From: Gari tellinella
Lineage: Eukaryota > Mollusca > Bivalvia > Cardiida > Psammobiidae
DNA: 64,000 nucleotides
Direction of reading: 5' to 3'
NCBI GenBank assembly: GCA_922989275.2
Contig: OV277862.1
Coordinates: 44,727,786-44,791,785, forward strand
Position numbers and translations under genes: made by a program
Notes under the pieces: model-generated
Databases searched by the model: none
The model's input: only the letters and a program-made list of their open reading frames with translations
Told to the model about the DNA's origin: nothing
In this document: piece after piece, positions 10,109 through 21,184 of the stretch
Numbering within the stretch: position 1 is the stretch's first letter
Layout of the letters: every line of letters begins with the position of its first letter

Positions 10109-10496
10109 AGTCGAACAAAGGAGAGAGTATGAGTGTGAGTACAGGTGCCTCCATAACCATAATGTGGATAATTATAATTATGCAAGTACAAAATTACACA
10201 GTGTAATCCGCCATCAAATAATTGACTGTGAAAAACAGTTAAGCCCGTATTAAGAAACTACCAGGTTTAGAAAGTTGTTGATATTTGGTGACCAGTGGTC
10301 CCCCAATGCACGACAGATCCAATGTAGAAAGCCCCATGCAGGGGTTCTCCACATTATTATCATTCCTGCACCAAGGAAGCACTGGCCTAAAAACATATTG
10401 GTAGCCGCCAAATACAGGTTCAACTGCAAAACAGATCAATTTATACAAACAGCAAATAACAAGAATTGCATCCCCGGTGTATTCCCTTGCATTCAG
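10108..10496. other. No gene seen
   Basis: Unique-looking sequence between the microsatellite and a family B element. No domain-like translation and no RNA signal. Confidence 0.4.
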
Positions 10497-10712
10497 TGCA
10501 ACCTCTCTATTACGACCACTAAAAGAGAACGATTATTGATTGTATAAGAAATTGTGAAAGAGACAGACTACAGCCCATAAAACGGCGAAAGCAAAACAGA
10601 AAGCTCCTAAAAGAGTCCTCTGTCATACCTTCATCCCGCTCTAAGCAGCCAGCCGCCTCAAACACAAATTAATAATAAAATAATTTACTGTTCGTAATAG
10701 AGATGTTTAACT
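10497..10712 (-). mobile_element. Family B element, degraded
   Basis: AACCTCTCTATTACGACC at the left and TTCGTAATAGAGATG at the right. The core-2 hairpin is heavily mutated (AAACAGAAAGCTCCTAAAAG). Confidence 0.65.
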
Positions 10713-10837
10713 GATTGAGTTTGGCAAAAGATAAATATATAATGGTACAAGCTTATACTTTGACTCTTGCTATAGCCGTACTAGGACATGTATAGGGGGT
10801 AAAATAACAAGGAAAAAGGAGAAAATGTCAAGATCTA

Positions 10838-12187
10838 AAAACGTTTTGTTTCTTTTATAAAAGTTTGGACAGCTGTGAAAATCAGGCAATTTTGTTCGAA
10901 AGTTAGATTTTTACTTCCAAAAAGAAGAATATTTCTATTAATTGGATGGTAAGGTCTTGTGGTCTGAAAAAGGGTATGTCGAAAATCTATATATTTAGGA
11001 CATTTAAAAAAATAATGCTCTACATCTTCAGAAACATTCTCACACGAACAGTACGGGTCAATTTTCAAGTGGTTTATAAAAAGGTGTTCATTCAAATTAC
11101 TACAATTGTTCCTAAGTCTTGCATGAAGTACCGTAAGGTGTCTATTTCCAACTAGGTAGTACTCTGGAACTCTCCCTGGCTTTGTTCTAGAGACTATATT
11201 ACTTTTAAAAGAAGAGAAGGTAGGGACATGTCTGAGATCGGAGTCCAGAGAGTTCCAGAGCATTACAGATGATGGAATACATGAGTTTTGAAAAATAGAA
11301 GTTCTATTGGGTAACATTTCAAAATTTCCTCGGTTTCTTAATGGATAGTTTGACCTTTCACCCACTAATGGGGGAATTATATCACTTATGTACTGTCGAA
11401 CAGTGTCATGTGAGACCTTATACATGAAAAACAGTTTTTGATTTTCTCGTCTCTTGAACAAAGGCTCCCATCCACATTCATCGTATAGCTTTTCAAGGGA
11501 AACTGATCTCGTTAGTCCTGTGACAATACGCGCAGCTTCATTCTGCATTTTTTCTATAGTGTTTGTATGTAAATCAGGACATCCATCCCATACAATTGAA
11601 GAATATTCAAAAATTGGTCTTACATATGATAAGTATATTTGGTTTAGTGCAGATCTTGAAAGAGTAAATTTTACTTTGCGCATGATATTAATAACTTTAG
11701 AAGCTGACTCAATGATGTTATCTATATGGTTAGTCCATTGGCCATTTTTGCTGAGTGTCATCCCTAAGTGTTTATGGTGGTCAACAAAATTTGTTTCAGT
11801 ATTATCAAAGACAAGACTGGGTAAAGGAGATTGCCTTTTTAAAGTGAATAGAATGGCCTCTGTTTTGTTTGGATTAAAGTTAACCAACCATTGTTTTGCC
11901 CAAACTGAAATGCAACTTAGATCATGGTTGATAATACCTTCGATATCATTTATATTACTTGCAGAATAGTAAAGTGAGCTATCATCAGCATACAACCTTG
12001 TTAAGCTAAGTAATGAATCGGTTATGTCATTCACATAAATGAGAAAGAGTAACGGCCCTAAAACGGAACCTTGAGGAACACCCGCATTGACGGGCTTGAG
12101 GTTAGATTCAGCTGACTGAATTACTACTTTTTGGTGTCTGTTATTTAAATAACTAGAAATCCAATGTATTAAGTTTAAGTTTATTGG
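10838..12187 (-). pseudogene. 5'-truncated non-LTR retrotransposon (reverse transcriptase, jockey/CR1-like)
   Basis: A continuous frame runs to a stop at 10835-10837. Homology begins with the RT fingers/palm (ISSYLNNRHQKVVI, then GVPQGSVLGPLLF), includes the catalytic LYADDSSLYYS motif near 11980 and the thumb-region VNFNPNKTEAILF, and ends with a cysteine/histidine motif CSCENVSEDVEHYFFKCPKY typical of the C-terminal region of these proteins. The endonuclease and the N-terminal part of RT are missing, so the copy is 5'-truncated as usual for LINE insertions. The frame extends upstream to 12418 only through unrelated repeat sequence. The long open frame suggests a fairly recent insertion. It cannot be autonomous. 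Confidence 0.9.
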
Positions 12188-12190
12188 ATA

Positions 12191-12312
12191 GAGGACCATA
12201 CACATACTTCCTTGCACCCTGACAGGGGGTTGCTTTAATGAAGACATACAGTAAAGCAGAATACCTATACAGGATAATCCTGCTTCACATGAACATTTGC
12301 TAAGCAACCACC
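12191..12312. repeat. Family Q core-2 fragment, second copy
   Basis: ACCATACACATACTTCCTTG followed by AGTAAAGCAGAATACCTATA and a partial inverse. Matches 5474-5596. Confidence 0.5.
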
Positions 12313-12385
12313 GGTTTTTGCGTATAAGTAATCTTGAGTGTATTAGTAGACAACTGTGTTCGAATAGAAAAGTGCTAAAGCGCAA

Positions 12386-12515
12386 CGCGTCCAAGTTCGA
12401 TCCCAGGTCGGGGTACATTAGTGGCCCGTCCGAATACGAGGGTTTTCCCCGGCTACTTCAGTTTCCTCCCTTAGAAATGAACAAACACGCCACCATTCGC
12501 ACCGTCGAAAGGGGT
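12386..12515 (+). mobile_element. SINE-like fragment, second copy
   Basis: AAGTTCGATCCCAGGTCGGG, then GTCCGAATACGAGGG and CAGTTTCCTCCCTTAGAAAT. Same block order as 5806-5950. Confidence 0.5.
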
Positions 12516-12521
12516 AGGCCT

Positions 12522-12771
12522 TACAGTGGAGAATCTGTTATTCTTTCCCAATAAACGCGTTTACCCTAAAACTATTATTTGCAGTGCAAACAGTTTGGAG
12601 CCAGATCAGACGCCGGGTAACCCGGCATCTGATCAGGCTCCAAACTGTTTGCCACCAAGATAAACATGAAATATCAGAATTGTCCAAAAGTTGTTCTTTT
12701 CTACGTTTTAGGGCTTTGCGTTTGCGTACGTTTGCGTTTAAACGGGAAAGAATAACAGATTCTCCACTGTA
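12522..12771 (+). mobile_element. Family A element, exact 250 bp form
   Basis: Perfect 28-base inverted ends including the flanking TA. AATAAACGCGTTTACCC lies inside the left end, the core-1 hairpin at 12592-12652, and GCGTTTGCGTACGTTTGCG before the right end. One of five copies of identical length. Confidence 0.95.
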
Positions 12772-13011
12772 GTTGTTAGTACTTGTTTTATAATTGATGT
12801 AAAATTAATAAAGTTAAAACTTTAAACTATTATTGAGTTTGGTTTTACGGTACAGCGACACATGAAAACCATCAAAAACATGTGGTCATTAAAAGTTGCG
12901 ATTAATTTTATTTAAACGGACGAATTGGTGACCCCCTGATGACACTGACCCCAATACGCGTAATGCGGCGTCTGATCAGTGTCTAAACTGTTTGCTATTT
13001 CATATTATACT

Positions 13012-13597
13012 GTTGTCTCCTATTCTCGTGTGGCTAAGCCTTAGAACATATATAAAACACATACATTGCTTTTAAGAATTCTTCTTTGTGGCTTAAAAAA
13101 CAGTTGAAACTCCCAATAAAGTATAACATCCATAAAATAATAATAATAAAATCCTATCTAGGTCATTTATACGTTTTAGTACACCTCCCGATATAATCTG
13201 AATCAGTCAAATGTTTCTCGTATTCTCGTGTGATTGGTTGTCAACGTTTGTTGCTATGGAGGGGGTTAACTCTTCAGTTCAGCTAAGTGTTTTAGAGTCA
13301 CTTTAAATCTATCATAAGGACAATTTCTGTGTCTGTGGCATCAATTTTTGTTTGTTTATTTATTTTTAACTATGCACTAGTATTGAATGAATTACAATAT
13401 CCAACACGTTTTACATGTGAAATTTCGAAAAAGGGTAATTCTAACCCAATTGATATTTTATTGGTCCTTACAACATTTTCCAACATAAATTTATCCGAGG
13501 AAAAGAGTTGATATATTTCTGGATGTCAGGAGTGTCCATTTAATCTGTTTTTGTAAGACACGAGATTATGAGAAGCCACGAGAATACGAGAATTGAC
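13012..13597. repeat. Possible foldback with TATTCTCGTG ends
   Basis: CCTATTCTCGTGTGGCTAAG near 13019 is roughly inverted at 13572 (AGCCACGAGAATACGAG), with a further TATTCTCGTGTGATTGG at 13217. Short arms, so the boundaries are uncertain. The frame inside (13329-13511) shows no recognised domain. Confidence 0.35.
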
Positions 13598-14104
13598 GAT
13601 AAATGTTTTACTGCACGTACAAACATTTTAGCGTCTTTAGATCACCCTTGCATATCGTCAATAAAATCTTCCAGCAAGTACATGTATACAGGAATAGTTC
13701 ATTGCAATATCCAGGCATCTATAGGTTAAAGACATTAAGTCAGTCCATACATTGATTCACTCCCCATTGTTCTCACTAGGAGTCAAAATACAGGTATACC
13801 GATATAGAGCATGAGAAAAGTGTTCAGGCAACGACTGGGCCATCTGAAGCTTTGAATAGAGGCCCTTACATAATAGATCTCAATAGGGTTTTCAATGGGT
13901 TTTACTAACCCAGCTATCAAATATTAGGTGCGGGCCTCACATGAGACGCCTGACTGATACTTTGCCTAGACGCTAGCCGAGTAAGTGCATGGGTTCCATG
14001 CTTTGACTCAAACCACCTACGGTCTAGGTGTTACCACCCAAGCTTGGTCATGTAATGTCTTTAAATGTTGTTGTTTATTGTCGCACACATTCAGACATAT
14101 ATTG
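13598..14104. other. No gene seen
   Basis: No repeat structure, domain or RNA signal recognised. Confidence 0.4.
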
Positions 14105-14255
14105 TCGATAAGGTTTGACCTGTCAGTTGTTAAATATTCCGTCTTTTTCCGTAAGCTATCTTTATCTTCCGGAAACAACAAAACAGTGTATTGTAAATAA
14201 ACCATTCAAGGATGACGCGAATTTGAATATTTGATCTGATAAAGATATCTACAGT

Positions 14256-14323
14256 CGGTAATGGCTCAGTGGTTATGTGTCTGCGCTACCAACGTAAGGG
14301 TTATAGGTTCGATACCCGATAGA
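14256..14323 (+). mobile_element. tRNA-like segment (SINE head)
   Basis: A-box TGGCTCAGTGGTTA and B-box GGTTCGATACCC, with 43 bases from GGCTCAG to GGTTCGA, the normal class I tRNA spacing. The acceptor and T stems do not pair well, so a functional tRNA is unlikely. Confidence 0.5.
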
Positions 14324-14737
14324 GTTAATTTTGTAATATTTCTTAATATGTCTTTTTTATAACTTTTTTATGGTATTGTTCGACAATATTGACCTGACGT
14401 TGAACTTTATGCATGAATGAATTATAAAAAGATGACGCAGTATAAATCAATATTCGATAGCTTACGTACAATTTCGGGTTGTTTCGGCTGATTACGTGAA
14501 ACTTGTTACAGTTGTAATCCTCAGTGGATTACATGTAACTCTCCACATTGAGCAAGTTCAAAAGATTATTGTTGATAAACTATTATTCCCGAGTCTCCTA
14601 GTATAATCGCATCTACTAAAACGCATCATGTTGCGCTTTCGAGTGGGTTTTAATCCAGGTAAGATCATCGATGTTCTCACCTGCGAACCTTGCCAATATA
14701 TACCTAATTTACAACCCCCAGATGTAACTAATCTGCA

Positions 14738-14806
14738 ATAGGTGTGTTGTTAGAGCAAGGGATTTGTAATATCGAGGTTCCGGGTTCGAATCCCGATAGA
14801 GGGCAA
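14738..14806 (+). mobile_element. tRNA-like segment (SINE head)
   Basis: B-box region CCGGGTTCGAATCCCGA is well preserved. The A-box (TTGTTAGAGCAAGG) is weaker and the anticodon stem does not pair. Confidence 0.45.
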
Positions 14807-14942
14807 AATATTTTTATCTTATAAAATGTTATTTTATAGACCAAACAGACGCTATGACATAATGTTTTTAAAAATAACAAAATAATCGTGTTCCAATCGA
14901 TATAAATGTTGTATGATAACTTAAAAGAAACAGCATAAATAG

Positions 14943-14967
14943 TAAAAAAAAAAAAAAAAAAAAAAAA
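14943..14967. repeat. Poly-A run
   Basis: About 24 consecutive A residues, between the inward-facing tRNA-like segments. Confidence 0.9.
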
Positions 14968-14984
14968 GGTGAAAAAATGTACGA

Positions 14985-15060
14985 GTATTGCATGGGATTG
15001 AACCAATGACTGTACGGAAAAATAATCTATAGTCATCTTCCTTACCACTTGCGCTAAATA
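14985..15060 (-). mobile_element. tRNA-like segment with longer spacing
   Basis: Reading the minus strand: TTAGCGCAAGTGGTAAGG (A-box) and ATTGGTTCAATCCC (B-box). The spacing is about 8 bases longer than its neighbours, as in Ser/Leu-type tRNAs with a variable arm. Confidence 0.4.
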
Positions 15061-15328
15061 CCTGTCGATATTTGTAGAACCGGGCAATGCTATATTTTCT
15101 CGGTGCCGATGTGGTTACAATGTGCGTTCTCGTATAAATGATAACGAAGTGTTCCGAAGCTATATTTAGAAATGCAACAAAGTGTGTAATTATGCTAATA
15201 GAGGTCACCAACGTCAGGTCAATATTGTCGAACAATAGCCACATACAAACCATGATATTCATGCAATTGTATAAAATAAAGTGCAGTGAACTTGCCTTAG
15301 GAAACTTGGATAGAGAAGTGCGTATACA

Positions 15329-15577
15329 TACAGTGGAGACAATGTTATTCTATCCCGTTTAAACGCAAACGAAACGCAAACGCATAGCAATACATCATAG
15401 AGCATGACAATTTTCGACAATTTTTGCTATTCATGTTAATCTGAGTGGCAAATAGTTTGGAGCCTGATCAGACGCCGGATGACCAGGCGTCTGATCTGGC
15501 TCCAAACTGTTTGCTATGGAAATAATAGTTTAGCGTAAACGCGTTTATTGGAAAAGAAAAACGTTTTTTCCACTGTA
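15329..15577 (-). mobile_element. Family A element
   Basis: TACAGTGGAGACAATGTTAT and TTTTCCACTGTA ends with the core-1 hairpin (GGCAAATAGTTTGGAGCCTG at 15447). Inserted in the right half of the tRNA-like foldback. Confidence 0.9.
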
Positions 15578-15736
15578 GCAACATTACGTTATGCAAAGCT
15601 CTCTCTGGCAAAAAGCACTCTTTGTTTCTTCTGTATTTCGTTAAGCAGCAAGTTTTTCTTTACCCAAACGTTAACTGTTTTATTTTAAGTAAAATATATA
15701 ATTATCGAAAAAAACCTGAAGCTGACGTTTACAAAA

Positions 15737-15812
15737 CAGTGCCTTGATTCGAACCAACGACCCTAGCACTACGAGTCAATGACACAATCCACTAAGCTAT
15801 TGCGACAGTGGC
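15737..15812 (-). mobile_element. tRNA-like segment (SINE head)
   Basis: Minus strand: AATAGCTTAGTGGATTG (A-box) and TTGGTTCGAATCAAGG (B-box), with the same 43-base spacing as 14256-14323. No stable anticodon stem. Confidence 0.5.
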
Positions 15813-16095
15813 GTTAGATCATCGACTGAAGTATACTACCTGAAGTTTTCATTGATCTATAGATAAAGTATACGGAAACTTCCGATGGTACCAAAGAAAG
15901 TTGACGGAAAGTGATGACCGACAGGTCAAACCTTATGGATAATAAATCAATTTATTATTTTAGAAATATTAACAACTTGATACAAATCCCTTGTGACGCA
16001 TAACTTGTCATAAACAGTGCACCTGTTTAAAGTACTCTTGTCCAATCAGTGTATACCAAGATCAGGGTATCCTATATGAACCCCTTGATTAGACA

Positions 16096-16652
16096 TAACT
16101 ACCCCTGATTTCTATAGCGAACAACGATCACAAATATCCTTGTCTCTAACATGTGTAAGATAAATGTGATGGCATCACTCTAACGTCAATATTTATAAGG
16201 GCGTTATTACGTCACAGGGATTCCAAAAAAGCCTAATTGCTTTAACCCTTTACCTGATAGCCTATTTCTAGTACTTAAGATAGGTGACTACTTAAAGCAG
16301 GTTGAAAGTAAAGCAGAATGCGCCCTAAGGCGCATTCTGCTTTACTTTCAGCCTGCTTTAAGCTATCATGTGCTATAACATAGAAAATATTTCCTATAAT
16401 ACATATTCATTACTGATTAAATTGGAACTATATTCTTCAGCGGCAGAATAAATCATATCCGCTAAAAGGCGCTTCTATTGGGGAAAGGGTTAAAAGTTAA
16501 CTTAAAATAGTTGGCTATGCGAGAAAACGAATCTGTCACTCGTCGATGTTTAAGTTGATCGCAAACTCGCAATGGCTCGCGTAATAACACCTCAATTCTA
16601 GACTCGTTTGAGACCAGCTTGTCTTAAACATCGACTCATGAAAGATCCTATA
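16096..16652 (+). repeat. Dispersed repeat N, copy with family C insertion
   Basis: ATAACTACCCCTGATTTCTA to AACATCGACTCATGAAAGAT matches 29146-29496 once the family C element at 16242-16493 is removed. Contains inverted GTCGATGTTTAAG and CTTGTCTTAAACATCGAC segments. No coding content. Confidence 0.8.
16242..16493 (+). mobile_element. Family C element inside repeat N
   Basis: TTAA at 16242-16245 and 16490-16493, CCCTTTACCTGATAG and GGGGAAAGGG ends, perfect hairpin around GCGCCCTAAGGCGC. The corresponding point in the other copy of repeat N (near 29303) has TTAA only once. Confidence 0.9.
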
Positions 16653-16811
16653 TGTTTGTCATCTTGCAGCATATCACAAAACAAACCATGCATGTAATAG
16701 TCCTACATGTAATAAACGGACTAGATCAACAGGCAATTTGGAACCGGAACTGTTGATTTGGATTTTGAGGGTTAAGAAGTCAAATGCTGAATTCACTGCT
16801 TGTAAATTAGT

Positions 16812-17292
16812 TACAGTAGAATAGACGTTGTTCTTTGCCGTTTAAACGCAAACGAAACACTAACACAGTACACTAAGATGTAGAACATTTCAACGTTTTG
16901 AAATGTCTAATAAACTGTTTAAATGAGAGGCAAACGGTTTGGAACCTGAACAGACGCCGGGTTAACCGTAGTCTGAACGGTCTCTTACCTGCTTTAACCA
17001 TTTGAACCCTAGACCCGCATATAGGCGTCCTTTTCAAACAGTGTGCATGTGAACAGTACACTTGTCCTGTGCAAACAGTGAGGGCTCCGAAAGGAGCCCT
17101 CTGATCAGGGTCTTAACTGTTTGTCATAAAGCCAAACATTGACAAAAACAATCCTTAAAAGTCAGAAATGGACTAGACTAAAATGGAAACTGGAATTGTC
17201 CATTTAAAGTTTCAGGGAGGAAAGAGTAAATGGAAGAAATAGATTTAAGCATCAACGCGTTTATTTGAAATAATAAGATCTTCTCCGTTGTA
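16812..17292 (-). mobile_element. Family A element split by a family E element
   Basis: TACAGTAGAATAGACG at the left and AGATCTTCTCCGTTGTA at the right. The core-1 left half and a degraded inverse lie at 16929-16982. The family E element lies at 16994-17229. Confidence 0.7.
16994..17229 (-). mobile_element. Family E element (TTAA-type, core-1 variant)
   Basis: Reverse orientation copy of 18243-18493. It contains CGCATATAGGCGTCC, the hairpin AGGGCTCCGAAAGGAGCCCT and TTTCAGGGAGGAAAGAG. The left half of the outer hairpin is shortened. Confidence 0.8.
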
Positions 17293-17667
17293 CTCTGGCT
17301 TGTTCGCCACTCAGGTTAAATTAAATTGTTAAAACTATCAACACTTTGTCATTTTTCTACGTTTTAATGCAATGTTATTTCGTGTGGTACGCGCTTAAAC
17401 GGGACAGAATACCGTCTTCTCGCTTTTCAGGGGTGCTAGATTACATTTTGTTACTATACATGTACCTTGCCGTACGGAAAACTTTGTATGACACTGTATC
17501 CCTTCGCGCTTTTGGGCAAAAACAAGGGAAAGGGAGGTAACTCTAATGGAAATACCCTAACACTTAAGACGGACCACAAGCTACGTTCATAGAGTGGAAT
17601 AAAATCGAGAATCGTACAGTAGACACTTCACTAGTCTGTGGTTTACAACAATGCAGTGATTCGCTTT

Positions 17668-17920
17668 TTAACCCTTTCCCTTATAGAAGCGACTTTTAGC
17701 ACATGCATTTTATTCATCCGCTGAAAAAAATAGTTCCAAATTTTACCGTAATGAATATGTGTCATATTTAATACTTTCCTCATTCTAGCAGGTAATAGCT
17801 TAAAGCAGGCTGAAAGTAAAGCAGAATGCGCCTTAGGGCGCATTCTGCTTTACTTTCAATCTGATTTAAGTAGTCACATATCTTCAATACTAGAAACAAT
17901 GCTATCAGGTAAAGGGTTAA
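17668..17920 (-). mobile_element. Family C element, inverted orientation
   Basis: TTAA at both ends, CCCTTTCCCTTATAG and GGTAAAGGG ends, core-2 hairpin CAGAATGCGCCTTAGGGCGC at the centre. Confidence 0.9.
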
Positions 17921-18154
17921 ACAGTGAATTACATGTATCTTGTTGTTGATGATTGTCTCACATGATGGAGTATACGCTAAAGCTCGTTTCCGACTAAGAA
18001 CAGACCAACTCGGGTATAGAACTCGCTTCTTTAACCAAAATCGTGCTTGATCAGTTATTTACCACTGTATATAATGCAACATGTCTGAACGTCAAAACCT
18101 TGTCTTTACCGCTTCATTGCCTCACATCGAAAGCACCATTATATTTTGAACAGG

Positions 18155-18215
18155 TTTGATCCTGGCCAGTCGCCGAAGAACTCGGCGTTTGATCAGGCTC
18201 AAAACTGAATGACAC
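18155..18215. repeat. Core-1 hairpin remnant
   Basis: AACAGGTTTGATCCTGGCCA pairs imperfectly with GTTTGATCAGGCTCAAAACT. Outer ends unclear, probably a family J relic. Confidence 0.5.
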
Positions 18216-18242
18216 TTATAAAGACAATTTTAGTCATCTTGC

Positions 18243-18493
18243 TTAACCCTTTCCTCCCTGAAACTTTAAATGGAAAATTCCAGATTCCATTTTAGTCTAG
18301 TCCATTTCTGACTTTTAAGGGTTGTTTTTGTCAATGTTTGGCATTGTGACAAACAGCGAATACCCTGATCAGAGGGCTCCTTTCGGAGCCCTCTGATCAG
18401 GGTCTTCACTGTTTGCATAGGACAAGTGTACTATTCACATGTACACTGTTTGAAAAGCACGCCTATATGCGGGACTAGGGCACAAAGAGTTAA
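18243..18493 (+). mobile_element. Family E element, intact
   Basis: TTAA at 18243-18246 and 18490-18493, CCCTTTCCTCCCTGAAAC left end and CACAAAGAG right end. The central hairpin is CCCTGATCAGAGGGCTCC with inverse, inside ACAAACAGCGA/ACTGTTTGCA. The outer arms match core 1 while the stem tip differs. Confidence 0.9.
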
Positions 18494-18568
18494 AATATAA
18501 CTGAGAAATAAAACTGAATTACAAGGTCTATGTGTCAATGTGTTTACAGTGTTAGGGTTACGCTATAG

Positions 18569-18786
18569 ACCAACCACGAAGTGTAAAAGTGGGGGAAATT
18601 ACGTATGTAATGCATGAAGTCAAAACATGCAAACATATCATCGATGGTATTGAATTTGTTCAAAGAAGCTGTGCAAAGGGTATAATGCTGCCATTAAAAC
18701 CATGCAATGGAGTTTGTTATGATGCCTTTTATATTTCTGCGCTGTCTTCTGTGTACTGTCAATATCGTTTGATCTCATCCTTCCCG
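18569..18786 (+). CDS. Possible terminal exon of an unknown cysteine-containing protein
   Basis: After a possible acceptor (CGCTATAG, 18561-18568) a frame reads to TAA at 18787-18789. The order includes VKTCKHIIDGIEFVQRSC and LKPCNGVCYDAFY, and AATAAA follows at about 18811. It is not repeat-derived as far as can be seen. No family is recognised and no upstream exon was found, so this may be a chance frame. Confidence 0.2.
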
Positions 18787-18939
18787 TAATATCATCTGCA
18801 CAAAATATTCAATAAAGATTCATAATGGGTTAGTTACCGGTAAAGTAACTTTGAAAGATTCACAGGCGTCCAACTGTTTGGACACAGATCATACGACATA
18901 CGCAGCGTCTGGTCTGAATTCAAACTGTTTGCAAAGGGG

Positions 18940-19191
18940 AACTGTAGAGAAAATATTATTATCTCCCGTTTAAACGCATACCAAACGCAAACGTATGGCA
19001 TTGCAATGTAGAAAATATCAACCTTTTGGCAATTTTGATTATTTATATTCGATCTGAGTGGCAAATAATTTAGAGCCAGATCAGACACCGGATAACCCGG
19101 CCTCTGATCTGGTTCCAAACTGTTTGCGATGTAAATGGTAGTTTAAGCGTTAACGCGTTTATTGGGAAGGAATAACGTATTCTCTACTGTA
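18940..19191 (-). mobile_element. Family A element, diverged ends
   Basis: ACTGTAGAGAAAATATTATT and ACGTATTCTCTACTGTA, with the core hairpin (AGCCAGATCAGACACCGGAT) at 19074. Confidence 0.8.
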
Positions 19192-19929
19192 AGTGATCAC
19201 TCAATAGAAGACACACGTGTTGTGTTTGATACAAATGGTTGTTTAATGCAGATACATTTGTAAATAAAATACAGAAAACTACTGCAGGAACTTTCTGCAT
19301 TACTTCTATCCTGTGTGAAGTAGTATTGAGTGATAAGATCATTCAATTTCTTTCCCTCCCAGATCGTCTCTTAATACAACATGAACTGTATAAATATTGA
19401 AGAAAATATATTTTTTCTAGTTATAATTAACATGCCCCACAACAATAAAACCCTAATTGACACACGCGAATGGACATATTCATAATCATATTATCACAAT
19501 GCGAATCTTCAGGTGATAGAAATAATGACACAATAACATATATCCGAACAGCGCTGTTGGTGCTTACACTTCCACACAGTTAGTCTTGTGTGCAGAGATC
19601 ACTATTCCGAGAATCAAAGACGTCCTAAAATACAGGTCAATGCTCAATGAAGAGCGGAAGTACACATGTACACCGGAAAGTTCCTAAAGGAGCTTTCTGC
19701 TTTAATTTCGCTATGGACTATGCTGTCATTTGTATTAAAGACTGTAAACTCACTATATATATATTTACAATGTAGTCGGCATTTACGACATGCTCGGTTG
19801 TATTGCAAACGCGAGACTCGGATCGAACGCAGTCTTCCAGACGGTTGCAAGATTGTTAGTACTGTTTGACATGTTTGGGCTCATGTTTGATTCCGGTTAT
19901 TTTGCCACTGACTATATACGAATTTCTGG
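19192..19929. other. No gene; one core-2-like fragment
   Basis: AAATACAGAAAACTACTGCA near 19266 and GGAAAGTTCCTAAAGGAGCT at 19674 resemble broken family B hairpins. Otherwise nothing recognised. Confidence 0.4.
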
Positions 19930-19989
19930 GCAGAGTTGTCGTTCTGGGACACGTCTTACGAACCGTCGTTTGACAAATAATGTCGTAAG

Positions 19990-20430
19990 TCAGATTATAA
20001 AAAATATATTATCTTTTTCTCCATCTAATCTTTGTCTTGTGACATCTTTTTAGCATCGTCTTGAAAAGACGATTCTAAAGTGAAGTCACGAGACAATATT
20101 AGATTGAGAAATAAGAAATTATATGTATTTTAAAGTCTTGATTTACGACAGTTTTTGTCGTACGAGGTTTCGAAGACAGGTCCTGTTCTGTCTTGAATAG
20201 ACGATTCAAAAGAGATGTCACAAAACAGGATTAGATGGAAGAATAAGAAATTAGATGTATTTTATGGTTTTGACTTACGACAATTATCGTCCCTGCTCTG
20301 TCTTGAAAAGACGATTCCAAAGGGATGTCACAAAACAAATTAGGTGGTGAAATGAAAAATAAGTTGCATTTGAAAGTTATGACGGTTTTGTCGTGCGACA
20401 TTTCGTAAGACAGGTCCCTGTTCTGTTAGT
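19990..20430 (+). repeat. Family L: hairpin followed by ~130 bp tandem units
   Basis: A hairpin centred at about 20062 (CATCGTCTTGAAAAGACGAT) has arms of some 50 bases (TCCATCTAATCTTTGTCTTG and inverse). The right arm is then repeated about three times (GTCTTGAAAAGACGATTC, GTCTTGAATAGACGATTC, GTCTTGAAAAGACGATTC). The same hairpin tip occurs at 52861-52899 in the first intron of the second SRCR gene. Confidence 0.65.
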
Positions 20431-20986
20431 GATATAATGGAGAAGACATTCCCGTCTAGCCTAAACTAGCGGCAAACGCAAAGCATTTATTTAAGAAATG
20501 GACTGAATTTGTATTTTCTAATATTAAATGAACATTTTGTAAGTATGCATGTATGTTTAATCCATATTAGAGGTTGTTAACACGATTTATGTGTACCCTG
20601 AAAGGAACAGCCATTACTCAGCTGAGAGCAGAACCGTAAGCCCCACCCTCACCGCGAGGATATACACAAGTTCCACCCGTAGTCAAATTGCGCTTATACG
20701 AAATACGTCACTTTGTTCAATAGAATTGAATGGGCAAATGTAAATATTTGATGAACATTTCTGGGTTTTTTTTTAAAAAGAAGCAAGACCCAGAGGCAAG
20801 AAAGTTTTGAGTTGAGTATGAGGTCGTTCTCAAGCATGAATTTGTCAGATTTGTTTTTTTACTTTGTCAACTCAAAAGCTTAATAACCTTGGACCCTGGA
20901 CTGACACCGAGTAACTAGGCGTCTGAGTTTTCTTAATATTTGAAGGGAAAGAATTACGTCTAATTCATTTTACCACAAACTAGTCG
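20431..20986. other. No gene; dispersed repeat fragment
   Basis: GAATTGAATGGGCAAATGTA near 20720 recurs near 9380 and 55083, so part of this stretch is an unclassified dispersed repeat. Confidence 0.4.
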
Positions 20987-21184
20987 TACAATGAAGAAAA
21001 CGTCATTCTTTCCCGCTTTCACGAAATCGAAACGATAACGCATTGCAATAAAATGTAGAGTAAAATACAATCTGAGTGGCAACAGTTTTGAACATGATCA
21101 GATGCCAAGTTACCCGGCGTTTGATCTGGCTCCAAACTGTTAGCAATAGAAATAAAGTTTAGGAAAGAATAACGCTCCACTGTA
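20987..21184 (-). mobile_element. Family A element with internal deletions
   Basis: TACAATGAAGAAAACGTCAT and AACGCTCCACTGTA ends, hairpin GGCAACAGTTTTGAACATGA with inverse. The right subterminal part is shortened. Confidence 0.75.

Larger units (their letters stand above)
14109..15940. repeat. 1.8 kb foldback carrying four tRNA-like segments
   Basis: ATAAGGTTTGACCTGTC at 14109 is inverted at 15924-15940. Nested inside, ATTGTTCGACAATATTGACC at 14379 is inverted near 15213-15234. The two halves carry tRNA-like segments facing inward: + at 14256 and 14738, - at 14985 and 15737. A poly-A/T run at 14943-14967 lies at the centre and a family A element at 15329-15577 interrupts the right half. It looks like two composite tRNA-derived elements arranged head to head. 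Confidence 0.6.

Noticed and set aside
10053..10253. Arg/Glu alternating frame and Ser/Leu frames on the other strand
   Set aside because: Direct translation of the (GA)n microsatellite.
11454..11969. Plus-strand 171-codon frame
   Set aside because: Antisense shadow of the reverse transcriptase frame on the minus strand.
12584..12772. Arg-rich protein repeated many times (also at 21412, 32866, 33576 and 43944) with [15 protein letters not shown]
   Set aside because: Each is a translation of the family A palindrome in the same frame, so the similarity is repeat homology, not a gene family.
14256..15812. Four functional tRNA genes
   Set aside because: A and B boxes are present, but anticodon and acceptor stems do not pair, and the segments sit in inverted composite repeats.
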